Source: Phycicoccus sp. Soil748
GTDB lineage: Bacteria > Actinomycetota > Actinomycetes > Actinomycetales > Dermatophilaceae
Length of the DNA stretch: 64,000 bases
Direction: 5' to 3'
Assembly (NCBI RefSeq): GCF_001428025.1
Contig: NZ_LMSC01000007.1
Span: 817,801-881,800 of the forward strand
Shown here: positions 54,079 through 62,653 of the stretch, piece by piece
Layout of the letters: every line of letters starts with the position of its first letter
Position numbering within the stretch: position 1 is the stretch's first letter
Notes under the pieces: model-generated
What the model was told of the DNA's origin: nothing
The model's database searches: none
What the model saw: only the letters and a program-made list of their open reading frames with translations
Translations under genes and position numbers: made by a program

Positions 54079-55878
54079 TCACTCCCGGCCGCCGGAGTAG
54101 AGGGCCTCCACCTGGTCGTGGAAGTCCTTCATGACGATGTTGCGCTTGAGCTTCAGGCTGGGCGTGAGGTAGCCGTTCTCCTCGGTGAAGTCACCCTCGA
54201 GCACCGCGAACTTGCGGATCGACTCGGCCTTGGACACCGACTTGTTGGCGTCGTCGACGGCGTCCTGCAGGGCCTTGAGGACCGTCTCGTCGGTGCGGGC
54301 CTGCTCGAAGCTGACCCCGGCGATGCCGTTGTTCTTGGCCCAGGCGGGGTACATCTCCTCGTCGAGGGTGAGCAGCGCGGCGATGAACGGCTTCTGGTCG
54401 CCCACGACGATGCACTGGGAGACCAGGGGGTGCGCGCGGAGCCGGTCCTCGAGGGCTGCGGGAGCGACGTTCTTGCCGCCGGCGGTCACCAGGAGCTCCT
54501 TCTTGCGCCCGGTGATGCGCAGGTAGCCGTCCTCGTCGAGCTCGCCGAGGTCGCCGGTGTGGAACCAGCCGTCCTCGATCGCGCCCGCGGTCGCGTCGGC
54601 GTTGTTGTGGTAGCTCGCGAAGACGTTGTTGCCGCGGATGAGGATCTCGCCGTCGTCGGCGATGCGGATGCCGACGCCCGGGAGCGGGGCCCCGACGGTG
54701 CCGATCTTGACGCGGTCGGGGACGTTGACCGTGGCGGGCGCCGTGGTCTCGGTGAGGCCGTAGCCCTCGAGGACGGTGACGCCGATGCCGCGGAAGAAGT
54801 GGCCCAGGCGGGTGCCGAGCGGCGCGCCGCCGGACACGGCATACATGACCCGGCCACCCATGGCGGCTCGCAGCTTGGAGTAGACCAGCTTGTCGAACAC
54901 CTTGTGCCGCAGCGACAACCCGAAGCCGGCGCCACCGGTGTCCTGCGCGGTCGACCAGGCGATGGCCGTGTCGGCAGCGGTCGTGAAGATCTTGCCGCGG
55001 CCCTCGGCGGTGGCCTTGGCCTCGGCCGAGTTGTAGATCTTCTCGAACACCCGCGGCACGGACAGGATGAACGTGGGCTTGAACTCGCCGAAGTCCTCGA
55101 GGAGGTTCTTGATGTCGGCGGTGTGGCCCATCTTCGCCTCGCCGGCGACGCAGAGGACCTGGATGAACCGGGCGAAGACGTGCGCGAGCGGCAGGAACAG
55201 CAGCGTCGAGGCGTCGTCGGCCTTGACCACGTCCTTGAGCTTGGTGATGGCGTTGTCGGCCAGCGCCATGAAGTTGTCGTGGGTGAGCTGCACGCCCTTG
55301 GGGCGCCCGGTGGTGCCCGAGGTGTAGATGATCGTCGCGATGCTGCCGCGGTCGACACCGGCCGTGGCCTCGGCCAGCTGCTCGTCGCTCACCCCGGCGC
55401 CGGACGCCTCGAGCTCCTCCATGGCCCCCGCGTCGACCTGCCACACGTGCTGCAGCCCGGGCAGCTGGTCGCGGACCTCGTCGAGCGTCGCCTGGTGGGA
55501 GGGGGTCTCGAGCATGATGCCGCAGGCCCCGGAGTCGGTGAGGATCCACGCCACCTGCTCCGCCGACGAGGTCTCGTAGATCGGCACGGTGACCGCACCC
55601 GCGGTCCAGATGGCGAAGTCGGTGAGGGTCCACTCGTAGCGGGTCTTGCACATGATGGCGACACGGTCACCGGGGGCGATGCCTGCCGCGACGAGCCCCT
55701 TGGCCACTGCCCGGACGTCGTCGTTGAACTGTGCCGCCGTGACGTCGACCCAGCCGCCGCCCTCCTTGCGGGAGAACGCGATGAACGAGGGGTTGGTGGC
55801 GGCGTTGCGCGCCGGCAGGTCGGCGAGACTGCCCTTCGTCGTGGGCTCGACGAGTGGGGGCGCGACGTGTTCCTGCAC
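54079..55878 (-). CDS. long-chain acyl-CoA synthetase (FadD15-like)
   Basis: 599 residues from the GTG at 55878, with AAAGGAG six bases upstream. AMP-forming ligase: P-loop IIYTSGTTGRPKGVQLTH, substrate-pocket VSGGAPLGTRLGHFF, core EGYGLTETTAPATVN, and C-terminal GWFHTGDLGELDEDGYLRITGR with catalytic K in KLKRN. Activates fatty acids as CoA thioesters. Orthologue of Rv2187 by position. Starts next to the glycosyltransferase-like gene on the same strand and is divergent from the SRPBCC-like gene. Confidence 0.94.
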   Translation of the reverse strand: MQEHVAPPLVEPTTKGSLADLPARNAATNPSFIAFSRKEGGGWVDVTAAQFNDDVRAVAKGLVAAGIAPGDRVAIMCKTRYEWTLTDFAIWTAGAVTVPIYETSSAEQVAWILTDSGACGIMLETPSHQATLDEVRDQLPGLQHVWQVDAGAMEELEASGAGVSDEQLAEATAGVDRGSIATIIYTSGTTGRPKGVQLTHDNFMALADNAITKLKDVVKADDASTLLFLPLAHVFARFIQVLCVAGEAKMGHTADIKNLLEDFGEFKPTFILSVPRVFEKIYNSAEAKATAEGRGKIFTTAADTAIAWSTAQDTGGAGFGLSLRHKVFDKLVYSKLRAAMGGRVMYAVSGGAPLGTRLGHFFRGIGVTVLEGYGLTETTAPATVNVPDRVKIGTVGAPLPGVGIRIADDGEILIRGNNVFASYHNNADATAGAIEDGWFHTGDLGELDEDGYLRITGRKKELLVTAGGKNVAPAALEDRLRAHPLVSQCIVVGDQKPFIAALLTLDEEMYPAWAKNNGIAGVSFEQARTDETVLKALQDAVDDANKSVSKAESIRKFAVLEGDFTEENGYLTPSLKLKRNIVMKDFHDQVEALYSGGRE

Positions 55879-55989
55879 GGAGACTCCTTTGACGGCGGCA
55901 CTGCCTCGGACCTCCAGCCTACCCACCGGTAGCACGCCTGCGGGCGACAGGCACGTCGGGCGGGGGTGACGTGCGGAACACTGGTGCCC

Positions 55990-56340
55990 GTGAGGTCCCG
56001 ACGCATCGACATCGTCGACGAGACCTTCGTCGACGCCGCCCCCGCCCTCGTGCGCCGCCAGCTCGACGACTTCGCGTGGGCCGACCAGGTGTGGCCGCAC
56101 CTCCACCGGCAGGTGGTCCGCGACCGCGGGTTGAAGGGGCTGCGCTGGCGGGTCACCGGGCAGGTCGTCGGCGAGATGGAGGTGTGGATCGAGCCGTGGT
56201 GGGACGGCGCGGTCGTGCACCACTACGTGCGGGGCACCAGGGGTGATGGAGCACCTCGCGACGTGGCCCTGCGCCACACCCTGCGGTGGAAGCGTGCGGT
56301 CCACGGACTGAAGGACCGGCTCGAAGGGAAGTCGTTGTAG
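55990..56340 (+). CDS. SRPBCC-like / polyketide cyclase-like small protein
   Basis: 116 residues from the GTG at 55990 (55984 is also in frame). Starts VRSRRIDIVDETFVDA and continues with LVRRQLDDFAWADQVWPHLHRQVVRD, consistent with a START/SRPBCC helix-grip fold though somewhat short. Paired with a full SRPBCC gene ten bases later. Position corresponds to Rv2186c. Function unknown; the fold binds hydrophobic ligands. Confidence 0.7.
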   Translation: MRSRRIDIVDETFVDAAPALVRRQLDDFAWADQVWPHLHRQVVRDRGLKGLRWRVTGQVVGEMEVWIEPWWDGAVVHHYVRGTRGDGAPRDVALRHTLRWKRAVHGLKDRLEGKSL

Positions 56341-56350
56341 CCTTCGGCGC

Positions 56351-56797
56351 ATGGCCGACCGCACGGAGTCCAGCATCGACATCGCCGCGACCCCCGGCGA
56401 GGTCCTCGACGTCATCGCGGACTTCGACAGCTACCCGGAGTGGGCCACCGAGGTCAAGAAGGTCAGCGTGCTCACCGAGGAGGGCGACGGCTGGGCAGAC
56501 CAGGTGCAGTTCACCCTCGACGCCGGCGCGATCAAGGACACCTACGTCCTGGACTACCAGTGGGACGTGCACCAGGACGGGACCGGCGTGGTCTCGTGGT
56601 CGCTCGTGGAGGCGACCGTCCTCAAGGCGATGAACGGCTCCTACACGCTGGCCGCGCGAGGCGCCGACGGGACCACCGTCACCTACCGGCTCGCCGTCGA
56701 CGTGAAGATCCCCATGCTCGGCATGCTCAAGCGCAAGGCCGAGAAGGTCATCATCGACACCGCGCTCAAGGAGCTCAAGAAGCGCGTCGAGGGCTGA
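56351..56797 (+). CDS. SRPBCC/START-family protein (TB16.3-like)
   Basis: 148 residues. Typical helix-grip fold: N-terminal ATPGEVLDVIADFDSYPEW, a central sheet, and a long C-terminal helix AEKVIIDTALKELKKRV. Members bind hydrophobic ligands in a cavity. Orthologue of Rv2185c (TB16.3) by order. Ten bases from the previous gene and 26 from the ArsA-like ATPase. Confidence 0.88.
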   Translation: MADRTESSIDIAATPGEVLDVIADFDSYPEWATEVKKVSVLTEEGDGWADQVQFTLDAGAIKDTYVLDYQWDVHQDGTGVVSWSLVEATVLKAMNGSYTLAARGADGTTVTYRLAVDVKIPMLGMLKRKAEKVIIDTALKELKKRVEG

Positions 56798-56823
56798 GCC
56801 GGCACCGGCCGGTCACCGCACCC

Positions 56824-58032
56824 ATGCGCGTCATCCTCTTCACCGGCAAGGGTGGGGTCGGCAAGACCACCACCGCCGCGGCCACCGCGGTGCGGGCTGC
56901 CCGCGAGGGCGTCAAGACCCTCGTGATGTCCACCGACGCCGCCCACTCCCTCGGCGACACCCTCGGGGTCGCGCTCGGGGGGTCGTCCGCCGGGAGCCCC
57001 GTCGAGGTCGAGCCCGGGCTGTCCGCGTTGCAGGTGAGCCCACCCCACCTGCTGGGGGAGTCCTGGCGCGTGGTGCAGGACTACCTGCTGTCGCTGCTCG
57101 ACACCCTCGGCATCGACCCCGTCGTGGCCGAGGAGCTCACCCGGCTCCCGGGCGCCGAGGAGGTCGCGGCGCTGCTCGAGCTCCGGGCGCAGGTGGAGTC
57201 CGGCCCGTGGGACCTCGTCGTCGTCGACTGCGCCCCGACCGCCGAGACCCTGCGCCTCCTCGCCCTCCCCGAAGCCCTCGCCTGGCACCTCGACCGGCTC
57301 CTGCCGGCCCAGCGCGGCCTGATCCGGACCCTGCGGCCGGCAGCCGCTGCGGCTGCCGGGATGCCCCTGCCCGCGCCCGAGGTCGTCGAGGCGGTCACCG
57401 GCTGGCAGCGGCAGATGCGCCGCGTGCAGCGCATCCTCACCGGCGACGAGACCTCGGTGCGCCTGGTGCTGACCCCCGAGCGGGTCGTCATCGCCGAGTC
57501 GCGGCGCACCTGGACGTCGCTGTCGTTGTACGGGTTCGTCGTCGACGCCGTCGTGGTCAACCGGCTCTTCCCGGACGCCGGTGTGTCGGAGCCGGACGCG
57601 TGGCGCGCGTCCTGGAACGCGGCCCAGCGCACGGGGCTGGTCGAGGTGCGCGAGTCCTTCGCCGGCCTCCCTGTCGTCCTCACGCCGTACCTCGCCGCCG
57701 AGCCGATCGGCGCCGACGCGCTCGCGACGTTGGCCCAGGCGCAGGCAGGGGACGAGGGGACCGACCTGCTCGCCCCGGTCGCCCACCGCGGTATGCGGGT
57801 GGAGCGCACGCCAGAGGGCTTCACGCTCACGCTTCCCCTGCCGCTGGCGCACGCCAAGGACCTCGGGCTGCAGCGCCGAGACGAGGAGCTGCTCGTCGCC
57901 GTCGGTGAGCACCGTCGTGTGCTCACGCTCCCGGCGGCTCTGCAACGATGCGTGGTCGACGGGGCCTCCGTGCGCGACGGGATGCTGCGGGTCCGCTTCG
58001 TCCCCGACGAGGAGGTGTGGCCGCGTGGCTGA
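56824..58032 (+). CDS. ArsA-family ATPase
   Basis: 402 residues. P-loop KGGVGKTT at residues 9-16, switch MSTDAAHSLGDTLG, and DLVVVDCAPTAETLRLL with the DxAP(T)G-like nucleotide motif. Then an ArsA/GET3-type domain (VIAESRRTWTSLSLYGFVVDAVVVNRLFP). A C-terminal HSP20-like beta domain is suggested by FTLTLPLPLAHAKDL and RRDEELLVAVGEHRRVLTLPAAL. No arsenite-binding cysteines are evident, so it is more like a Get3-type or general ATPase. Orthologue of Rv2184c. Its last codons overlap the next gene by eight bases. Confidence 0.9.
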   Translation: MRVILFTGKGGVGKTTTAAATAVRAAREGVKTLVMSTDAAHSLGDTLGVALGGSSAGSPVEVEPGLSALQVSPPHLLGESWRVVQDYLLSLLDTLGIDPVVAEELTRLPGAEEVAALLELRAQVESGPWDLVVVDCAPTAETLRLLALPEALAWHLDRLLPAQRGLIRTLRPAAAAAAGMPLPAPEVVEAVTGWQRQMRRVQRILTGDETSVRLVLTPERVVIAESRRTWTSLSLYGFVVDAVVVNRLFPDAGVSEPDAWRASWNAAQRTGLVEVRESFAGLPVVLTPYLAAEPIGADALATLAQAQAGDEGTDLLAPVAHRGMRVERTPEGFTLTLPLPLAHAKDLGLQRRDEELLVAVGEHRRVLTLPAALQRCVVDGASVRDGMLRVRFVPDEEVWPRG

Positions 58033-58597
58033 CGACACTGGCCGTCCCGGACCGCCGCCGGTGGGTTCCGTGGCGGAGGAGGCCGCGCGGCTGCTCGACG
58101 CCCTCGGGGGCTGGGCCAGCACCCACGGGTATGCCGCGCCCGACGACGCTCGTGACCCGGGCGCCGCCACGGACGAGACCACCGCCGACGGGACCAGCGC
58201 GACCAGCGGGGCGGACGGTGCTGACCACGGGTCCGGCCACGCGTCGGGCCACGGCTCGGCTCAGGCCTCGGGACAGTGCCCCCACTGTGGGGCCGCCAAC
58301 GGCGCCGGTACGGCGCTGACCTGCCAGTGGTGCCCGGTCTGCCAGGGCCTGGGGCTGCTGCGGTCCGTGCGCCCCGAGACCGTCGACCGCCTGGCCGACC
58401 TCGCGGCGACCCTGACGGTCGCGCTGCGCGACATCGCGACGCACGGACGGCAGGGCAACGCGGCGGGGACCGGCGCCGGCGCGGGCACAGCGCGGGGTGG
58501 GACGGAGCGTGCCACCGGAGCCGCGACGGGCAACCGCGCCGGCCGGGTGCAGGACATCACCATCGAGGACGAGGACCAAGGGAGCGCAACGGTATGA
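58025..58597 (+). CDS. low-complexity protein with a Cys-rich zinc-binding core
   Basis: 190 residues from the GTG at 58025 (overlaps the ArsA stop). A Pro/Asp/Ala/Ser/His-rich N-terminal part (GADHGSGHASGHGSAQASGQ) leads to C85, C88, C100, C103 and C106 (CPHCG... CQWCPVCQ), a probable zinc or metal site. A helix DLAATLTVALRDIAT follows, then a Gly/Thr-rich disordered tail ending VQDITIEDED. Rv2183c occupies the same place. Its stop overlaps the first ROK gene by ATGA. Confidence 0.75.
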   Translation: MADDTGRPGPPPVGSVAEEAARLLDALGGWASTHGYAAPDDARDPGAATDETTADGTSATSGADGADHGSGHASGHGSAQASGQCPHCGAANGAGTALTCQWCPVCQGLGLLRSVRPETVDRLADLAATLTVALRDIATHGRQGNAAGTGAGAGTARGGTERATGAATGNRAGRVQDITIEDEDQGSATV

Positions 58598-59550
58598 CGG
58601 TCACGATCGGCGTGGACATCGGCGGCACCAAGATCGCTGCCGGTGTCGTCTCGGCGACGGGAGAGATCCTCGCCCGCAGCCGCCGGGACACCCCCGCGCA
58701 GGACCCTGACCAGATCGCCCACGACGTCGCCGACGTCGTCCGCGAGCTCGCCGCACCGCGCAGCGACGTCGTGGCGGTCGGTGTCGCCTGCGCCGGGTTC
58801 ATCGACCGCACCGGCTCGACCGTCCTGTTCGCCCCCAACCTGGCGTGGCGCGACGAGCCGCTGAAGATGCGCCTCGAGGCCCTCGTCGACCAGCCGGTCA
58901 CCATCGAGAACGACGCCAACGCCGCCGCCTGGGGCGAGTTCCGCCACGGCGCCGCGTACGAGGCCGACGACATGGTGCTGGTCACCGTCGGCACCGGCAT
59001 CGGGGGCGGTGTCGTCGTCGACTCGAGGTTGCTGCGCGGGGCCTACGGCATCGGCGGCGAGCTCGGCCACATGCGCGTGGTGCCCGACGGCATCCGGTGC
59101 GGCTGCGGCAACCGCGGCTGCTGGGAGGTCTACGCCTCCGGCAACGCCCTGGTCCGCGAGGCCCGTGAGCTCGTGGCGTCGGGCTCCCCGCTCGGCGCTG
59201 CGCTGTCCGACGCCTGCGGCGGTGACCCGGCAGCCCTGCGCGGCCACGACGTCACGGCCGTCGCCCAGGCCGGTGACCCTGCCGCGACCGAGCTGCTCGC
59301 CGACCTCGGCCGCTGGCTCGGGGAGGGCGCGGCCTCGGTGGCGGCGATCCTGGACCCGGAGCTCATCGTCATCGGCGGCGGCGTGGTCGCGGCCGGTGAC
59401 CTCCTCCTCGGCTCGGCGCGGGCTGCGTACGGTCGCCAGCTCACTGGCCGGGGGCACCGGCCGGTGGCCGAGATCGTGCCGGCTGCGCTCGGCAACGACG
59501 CGGGCCTCATCGGCGCCGCGGCCCTTGCGGCAGAAGGGATCGGATCATGA
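58594..59550 (+). CDS. ROK-family sugar kinase (glucokinase-like), first copy
   Basis: 318 residues. N-terminal phosphate loop VDIGGTKIAAGV, substrate part VACAGFID, EHIEND-like segment IENDANAAAWGEF, and the zinc motif CGCGNRGCWE. ROK kinases phosphorylate sugars; exact sugar is unclear. Start by ATGA overlap with the upstream gene, and ATGA overlap again with the second ROK copy. The two copies share a 32-base identical stretch in the zinc-motif-to-ARGNAL region. Confidence 0.9.
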   Translation: MTVTIGVDIGGTKIAAGVVSATGEILARSRRDTPAQDPDQIAHDVADVVRELAAPRSDVVAVGVACAGFIDRTGSTVLFAPNLAWRDEPLKMRLEALVDQPVTIENDANAAAWGEFRHGAAYEADDMVLVTVGTGIGGGVVVDSRLLRGAYGIGGELGHMRVVPDGIRCGCGNRGCWEVYASGNALVREARELVASGSPLGAALSDACGGDPAALRGHDVTAVAQAGDPAATELLADLGRWLGEGAASVAAILDPELIVIGGGVVAAGDLLLGSARAAYGRQLTGRGHRPVAEIVPAALGNDAGLIGAAALAAEGIGS

Positions 59551-60512
59551 GTGAGCGGCTCGCGGTCGGCATCGACATCGGCGGCACCAAGGTGGCGGGG
59601 GGCCTCGTCGCGCAGAACGGCACGGTCGTCGCCCGGGCCCGGCGCGACACCCCCCACCGCTCCAAGAGTCCCGGGGTGGTGGAGGACACGATCGTCGAGG
59701 TGGTGAGCGAGCTGCTCGACCTCGCCGAGGACCCGGTGGTCGCCGTGGGCATCGGCGCAGCGGGCTTCGTCGCGGCGGACCGGGCCACGGTCGTCTTCGC
59801 CCCGCACCTGTCGTGGCGCGGCGAGCCGCTCGAGGCCAACCTCCAGCGCCGCGTACCGGTCCCGATCTCGGTCGACAACGACGCCAACGCCGCCGCGTGG
59901 GCGGAGTGGCGCTTCGGGGCCGCGCAGGGCGAGACGCACCTCATGATGATCACGCTGGGCACCGGCATCGGCGGTGCGCTGCTGTTCGACGGGCAGGTGG
60001 TCCGGGGCAGGTACGGCATCGCCGGCGAGTTCGGCCACATGCAGGTGGTGCCGGGCGGCCAGCGCTGCGAGTGCGGCAACCGCGGGTGCTGGGAGCAGTA
60101 CGCCTCCGGCAACGCCCTGGTCCGCGAGGCGCGCTCGCTCATGACCGCCAACAGCCCGGTGGCCTCCGACCTGCTCGACCGCGTCGAGGGCGACCCGATG
60201 GCGCTCACCGGTCCGCTGATCACCCAGGCAGCGCGGGAGGGCGACCCGACCGCGACCGAGCTGCTCGGCGAGATCGGCCAGTGGCTGGGCATCGGCATCG
60301 CCAACCTCGCGGCGGCGTTCGACCCGGGCACGTTCGTCATCGGGGGCGGCGTGAGCGCCGCGGGCGACCTGCTGCTCGCCCCCGCCCGGGCCACGTTCCG
60401 CCGGCACCTCACCGGACGCGGGTACCGGCCGGAGGCCCAGATCGTCGCCGCCCAGCTGGGCAACGACGCCGGCCTCATCGGCGCCGCGGACCTGGCCCGT
60501 CGCGACACATGA
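59547..60512 (+). CDS. ROK-family sugar kinase (glucokinase-like), second copy
   Basis: 321 residues. Same order of motifs as the first copy: IDIGGTKVAGGL, DNDANAAAWAEW, CECGNRGCWEQYASGNAL, and GNDAGLIGAADLA at the end. Conservation between the two is high near the zinc site but the N-termini and C-termini differ, suggesting ancient duplication with divergence. ATGA overlaps on both sides. Which one is the main glucokinase is unresolved. Confidence 0.9.
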   Translation: MSERLAVGIDIGGTKVAGGLVAQNGTVVARARRDTPHRSKSPGVVEDTIVEVVSELLDLAEDPVVAVGIGAAGFVAADRATVVFAPHLSWRGEPLEANLQRRVPVPISVDNDANAAAWAEWRFGAAQGETHLMMITLGTGIGGALLFDGQVVRGRYGIAGEFGHMQVVPGGQRCECGNRGCWEQYASGNALVREARSLMTANSPVASDLLDRVEGDPMALTGPLITQAAREGDPTATELLGEIGQWLGIGIANLAAAFDPGTFVIGGGVSAAGDLLLAPARATFRRHLTGRGYRPEAQIVAAQLGNDAGLIGAADLARRDT

Positions 60513-61198
60513 GCACGGTGCGGGTGGCGTCCTACAACCTCAAGGACCTCACCCTCGACCGGCACGCCGCGAGCCGCGTCGTGCGGGCCATCGACCCGGA
60601 CGTGCTGTGCCTGCAGGAGGTGCCGCGGCGGCTGTTCGCCTCCTGGCGCGTGTCCGCCTTCGCGGCCGAGTGCGGGATGTACTGGTCGGGTCGGCACCGG
60701 GGGAGCGGCGGCACCACGGTGTTCACCTCCCTGCGCGTCGACGTGCGCGAGTCCCACCACCACCGGCTGCGGGTCGCCGCCCTCAAGCGCACCCGCGGGT
60801 ATGCCGTCATCGCCGTCGCCCCGGCAGGTCACCCGCCGCTGGTGGTCGCCTCGGTGCACCTGAGCCTCGACGCGGCCGAGCGCGAGCGGCACGCCGGCCA
60901 GATCCTTCGGGCCGTCTCCGGCGGCGGGCCCGTCCTGCTGGCGGGCGACCTCAACGAGGGGGAGACCGGACGGGCCTGGCAGCGGTTCGCCGAGCCCCTG
61001 CGGCTCGTGTCGCCGACCGCGCCGACCTACCCGGCCCCGTCGCCGCGCAGGCTGCTCGACGTCGTGTTCGCCTCGCCCGGCCTCACGGTTTTGCCGCACC
61101 GGGACGTCGCCCTGGACGAGATGGACGTCGTGGCGGCCAGCGACCACCGGCCGGTCTGGGTCGACCTCGACCTCGGGCCGGTCAGCGCCCGGGGCTAG
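60509..61198 (+). CDS. endonuclease/exonuclease/phosphatase (EEP) family protein
   Basis: 229 residues. EEP fold: ASYNLKD near the start, LCLQEVPRRL (catalytic Glu), VVASVHLSLD, GDLNEGE and SDHRPVW (His-Asp). Members cleave phosphodiesters or phosphomonoesters. It overlaps the second ROK kinase by ATGA and ends on CTAG shared with the opposite gene. Function in the operon is unknown; a sugar-phosphate or nucleic-acid phosphatase would suit the kinase neighbours (inference). Confidence 0.87.
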   Translation: MSTVRVASYNLKDLTLDRHAASRVVRAIDPDVLCLQEVPRRLFASWRVSAFAAECGMYWSGRHRGSGGTTVFTSLRVDVRESHHHRLRVAALKRTRGYAVIAVAPAGHPPLVVASVHLSLDAAERERHAGQILRAVSGGGPVLLAGDLNEGETGRAWQRFAEPLRLVSPTAPTYPAPSPRRLLDVVFASPGLTVLPHRDVALDEMDVVAASDHRPVWVDLDLGPVSARG

Positions 61199-61710
61199 AC
61201 CCTCGCGCCGTTGTCGGGGCCGTCCTCGTCGCGGTCACGCGGCTGGCGCAGCACGAGCAGGACGAAGCCGCCCACCGTCAGGCCGAGCGCGCCGAGGGTC
61301 CACCAGTCGCTCACGTCGGGCCGGAACATCACGAGCCACAGGAGCAGCACCGGACCGGCGACGAGGCCGACGATGATGCCCCAGAACTGGTGGTCCTCCT
61401 GGGGCGGCAGCGGGGCCGTCGGGAAGGGCTCGAAGTGCTCGTCGTCCTCGGAGTCGGCGAGCTCGGCCGGCTCGGCGTGCTCGGCACCGCCCTCGCGGTC
61501 CTGCGGGGTCGGCTCGGGGTGCTGCTCGGCGCCGCGCCACACGACGAACGGGCGCGTCGGCGGCGGGTTGACGCCCTGGCCGGAGTCCGACGGCTCGGGG
61601 TCGAGCGGGGGGTTGACGCCGCGGTGCTCCGGCTTGTCCGGCAGCGACTGGACGTCGTCCCAGTGCGCGACGATGTCCGCGAACTGCGCGTCCACGTCCT
61701 TGTCGCCCAT
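61195..61710 (-). CDS. small two-TM membrane protein with acidic N-terminus
   Basis: 171 residues. The first ~105 residues are hydrophilic and rich in Pro, Glu and Asp. Two transmembrane helices at about 110-128 and 133-153. No recognised domain. It shares its stop (CTAG) with the EEP gene in the opposite direction. Possibly a scaffold or regulator at the membrane; function unknown. Confidence 0.65.
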   Translation of the reverse strand: MGDKDVDAQFADIVAHWDDVQSLPDKPEHRGVNPPLDPEPSDSGQGVNPPPTRPFVVWRGAEQHPEPTPQDREGGAEHAEPAELADSEDDEHFEPFPTAPLPPQEDHQFWGIIVGLVAGPVLLLWLVMFRPDVSDWWTLGALGLTVGGFVLLVLRQPRDRDEDGPDNGARV

Positions 61711-61736
61711 GGGCTCTTCCTTCCCGGGGGAGCGGA

Positions 61737-62501
61737 CTAGCTCAGCCGCTCGATGAACTCCACCGACTCCCCAAAGATACGTGGCGCGTCATGGTCGAGG
61801 GTAGCCACGTGGTAGCTGTCGTGCAGCACCTTCTCGGTGACGTCGGTGCTCGAGATCCGCGAGAGCAGCAGCGCCGAGCTCGAGGCGGGCACCACGTGGT
61901 CGTCGGTGGAGTGCCACAGCAGCACCGGCTGGGTGACCTCGGGCAGGTCGCGGACCACCGTGGCCCACAGCTTGGTCTGCGACCACAGGGCCTTGAGGGG
62001 GATCCGGTCGTAGCAGACCTCGTCCTGGCCGGGCTTCTTGATGTCGTTGCCGATGCCGGGCAGGGAGGGCAGCACGGCCTGGAGGGCGGGCAGGGCCCGC
62101 AGGCGCGCGTCCTCGACCTTGTAGGCCGGGTTGACGAGCATCAGCCCGCGGACGCGCGGGCCGTGCTCCTCGGCCAGCCGGGTCACGAGCGCGCCGCCCA
62201 TCGACAGCCCGCCGACGAAGACCCGGTCGCACTTCTCGTCGAGCTCACGGAACGCGGCGTCCACGGCGGCGTACCAGTCCTGCCACCGGGTGCGGTTCAT
62301 CTCCTGCCACGTCGTCCCGTGGCCGGGCAGCCGCGGGACGCGGACGGTGTAGCCGGCCGCGGCGAGGTGCTGTCCCCACGGCGTCATGCTGCGCGGGCTG
62401 CCGGTGAACCCGTGGGCGAGGACCACCCCGGTGGCGCCCTTGCCGGACCCCTTCCGGGGGCCGTCGTGGGAGTAGGGCTCGGCGCCGGGACGGACGGACA
62501 C
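61737..62501 (-). CDS. alpha/beta hydrolase (carboxylesterase/monoacylglycerol lipase-like)
   Basis: 254 residues from the GTG at 62501 (GGAG upstream). Hydrolase motifs: HGFTGSPRSM (oxyanion region), nucleophile GLSMGG, catalytic acid in LLWHSTDDHVVPASS and His in DSYHVATLDHD. Similar to the thermostable carboxylesterase Est30 family. 26 bases separate its stop from the start of the small membrane protein gene on the same strand; it diverges from the acyltransferase gene. It may act on short acyl or lipid esters; substrate is not visible. Confidence 0.87.
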   Translation of the reverse strand: MSVRPGAEPYSHDGPRKGSGKGATGVVLAHGFTGSPRSMTPWGQHLAAAGYTVRVPRLPGHGTTWQEMNRTRWQDWYAAVDAAFRELDEKCDRVFVGGLSMGGALVTRLAEEHGPRVRGLMLVNPAYKVEDARLRALPALQAVLPSLPGIGNDIKKPGQDEVCYDRIPLKALWSQTKLWATVVRDLPEVTQPVLLWHSTDDHVVPASSSALLLSRISSTDVTEKVLHDSYHVATLDHDAPRIFGESVEFIERLS

Positions 62502-62653
62502 GGGGGCTCCTGGGGGCGGCAGGCGGCGGTGGGCCGGGGGCGGCGCGGGACGACCCGGCGAGGCGCCGAGTCGGGTTGGCGCGCATCCTCGCATGCAGGT
62601 TTGCGGGCGTCGAGAGTGCCGTAGAGTGCACCGCGTCACATGGAGGTGAACGG

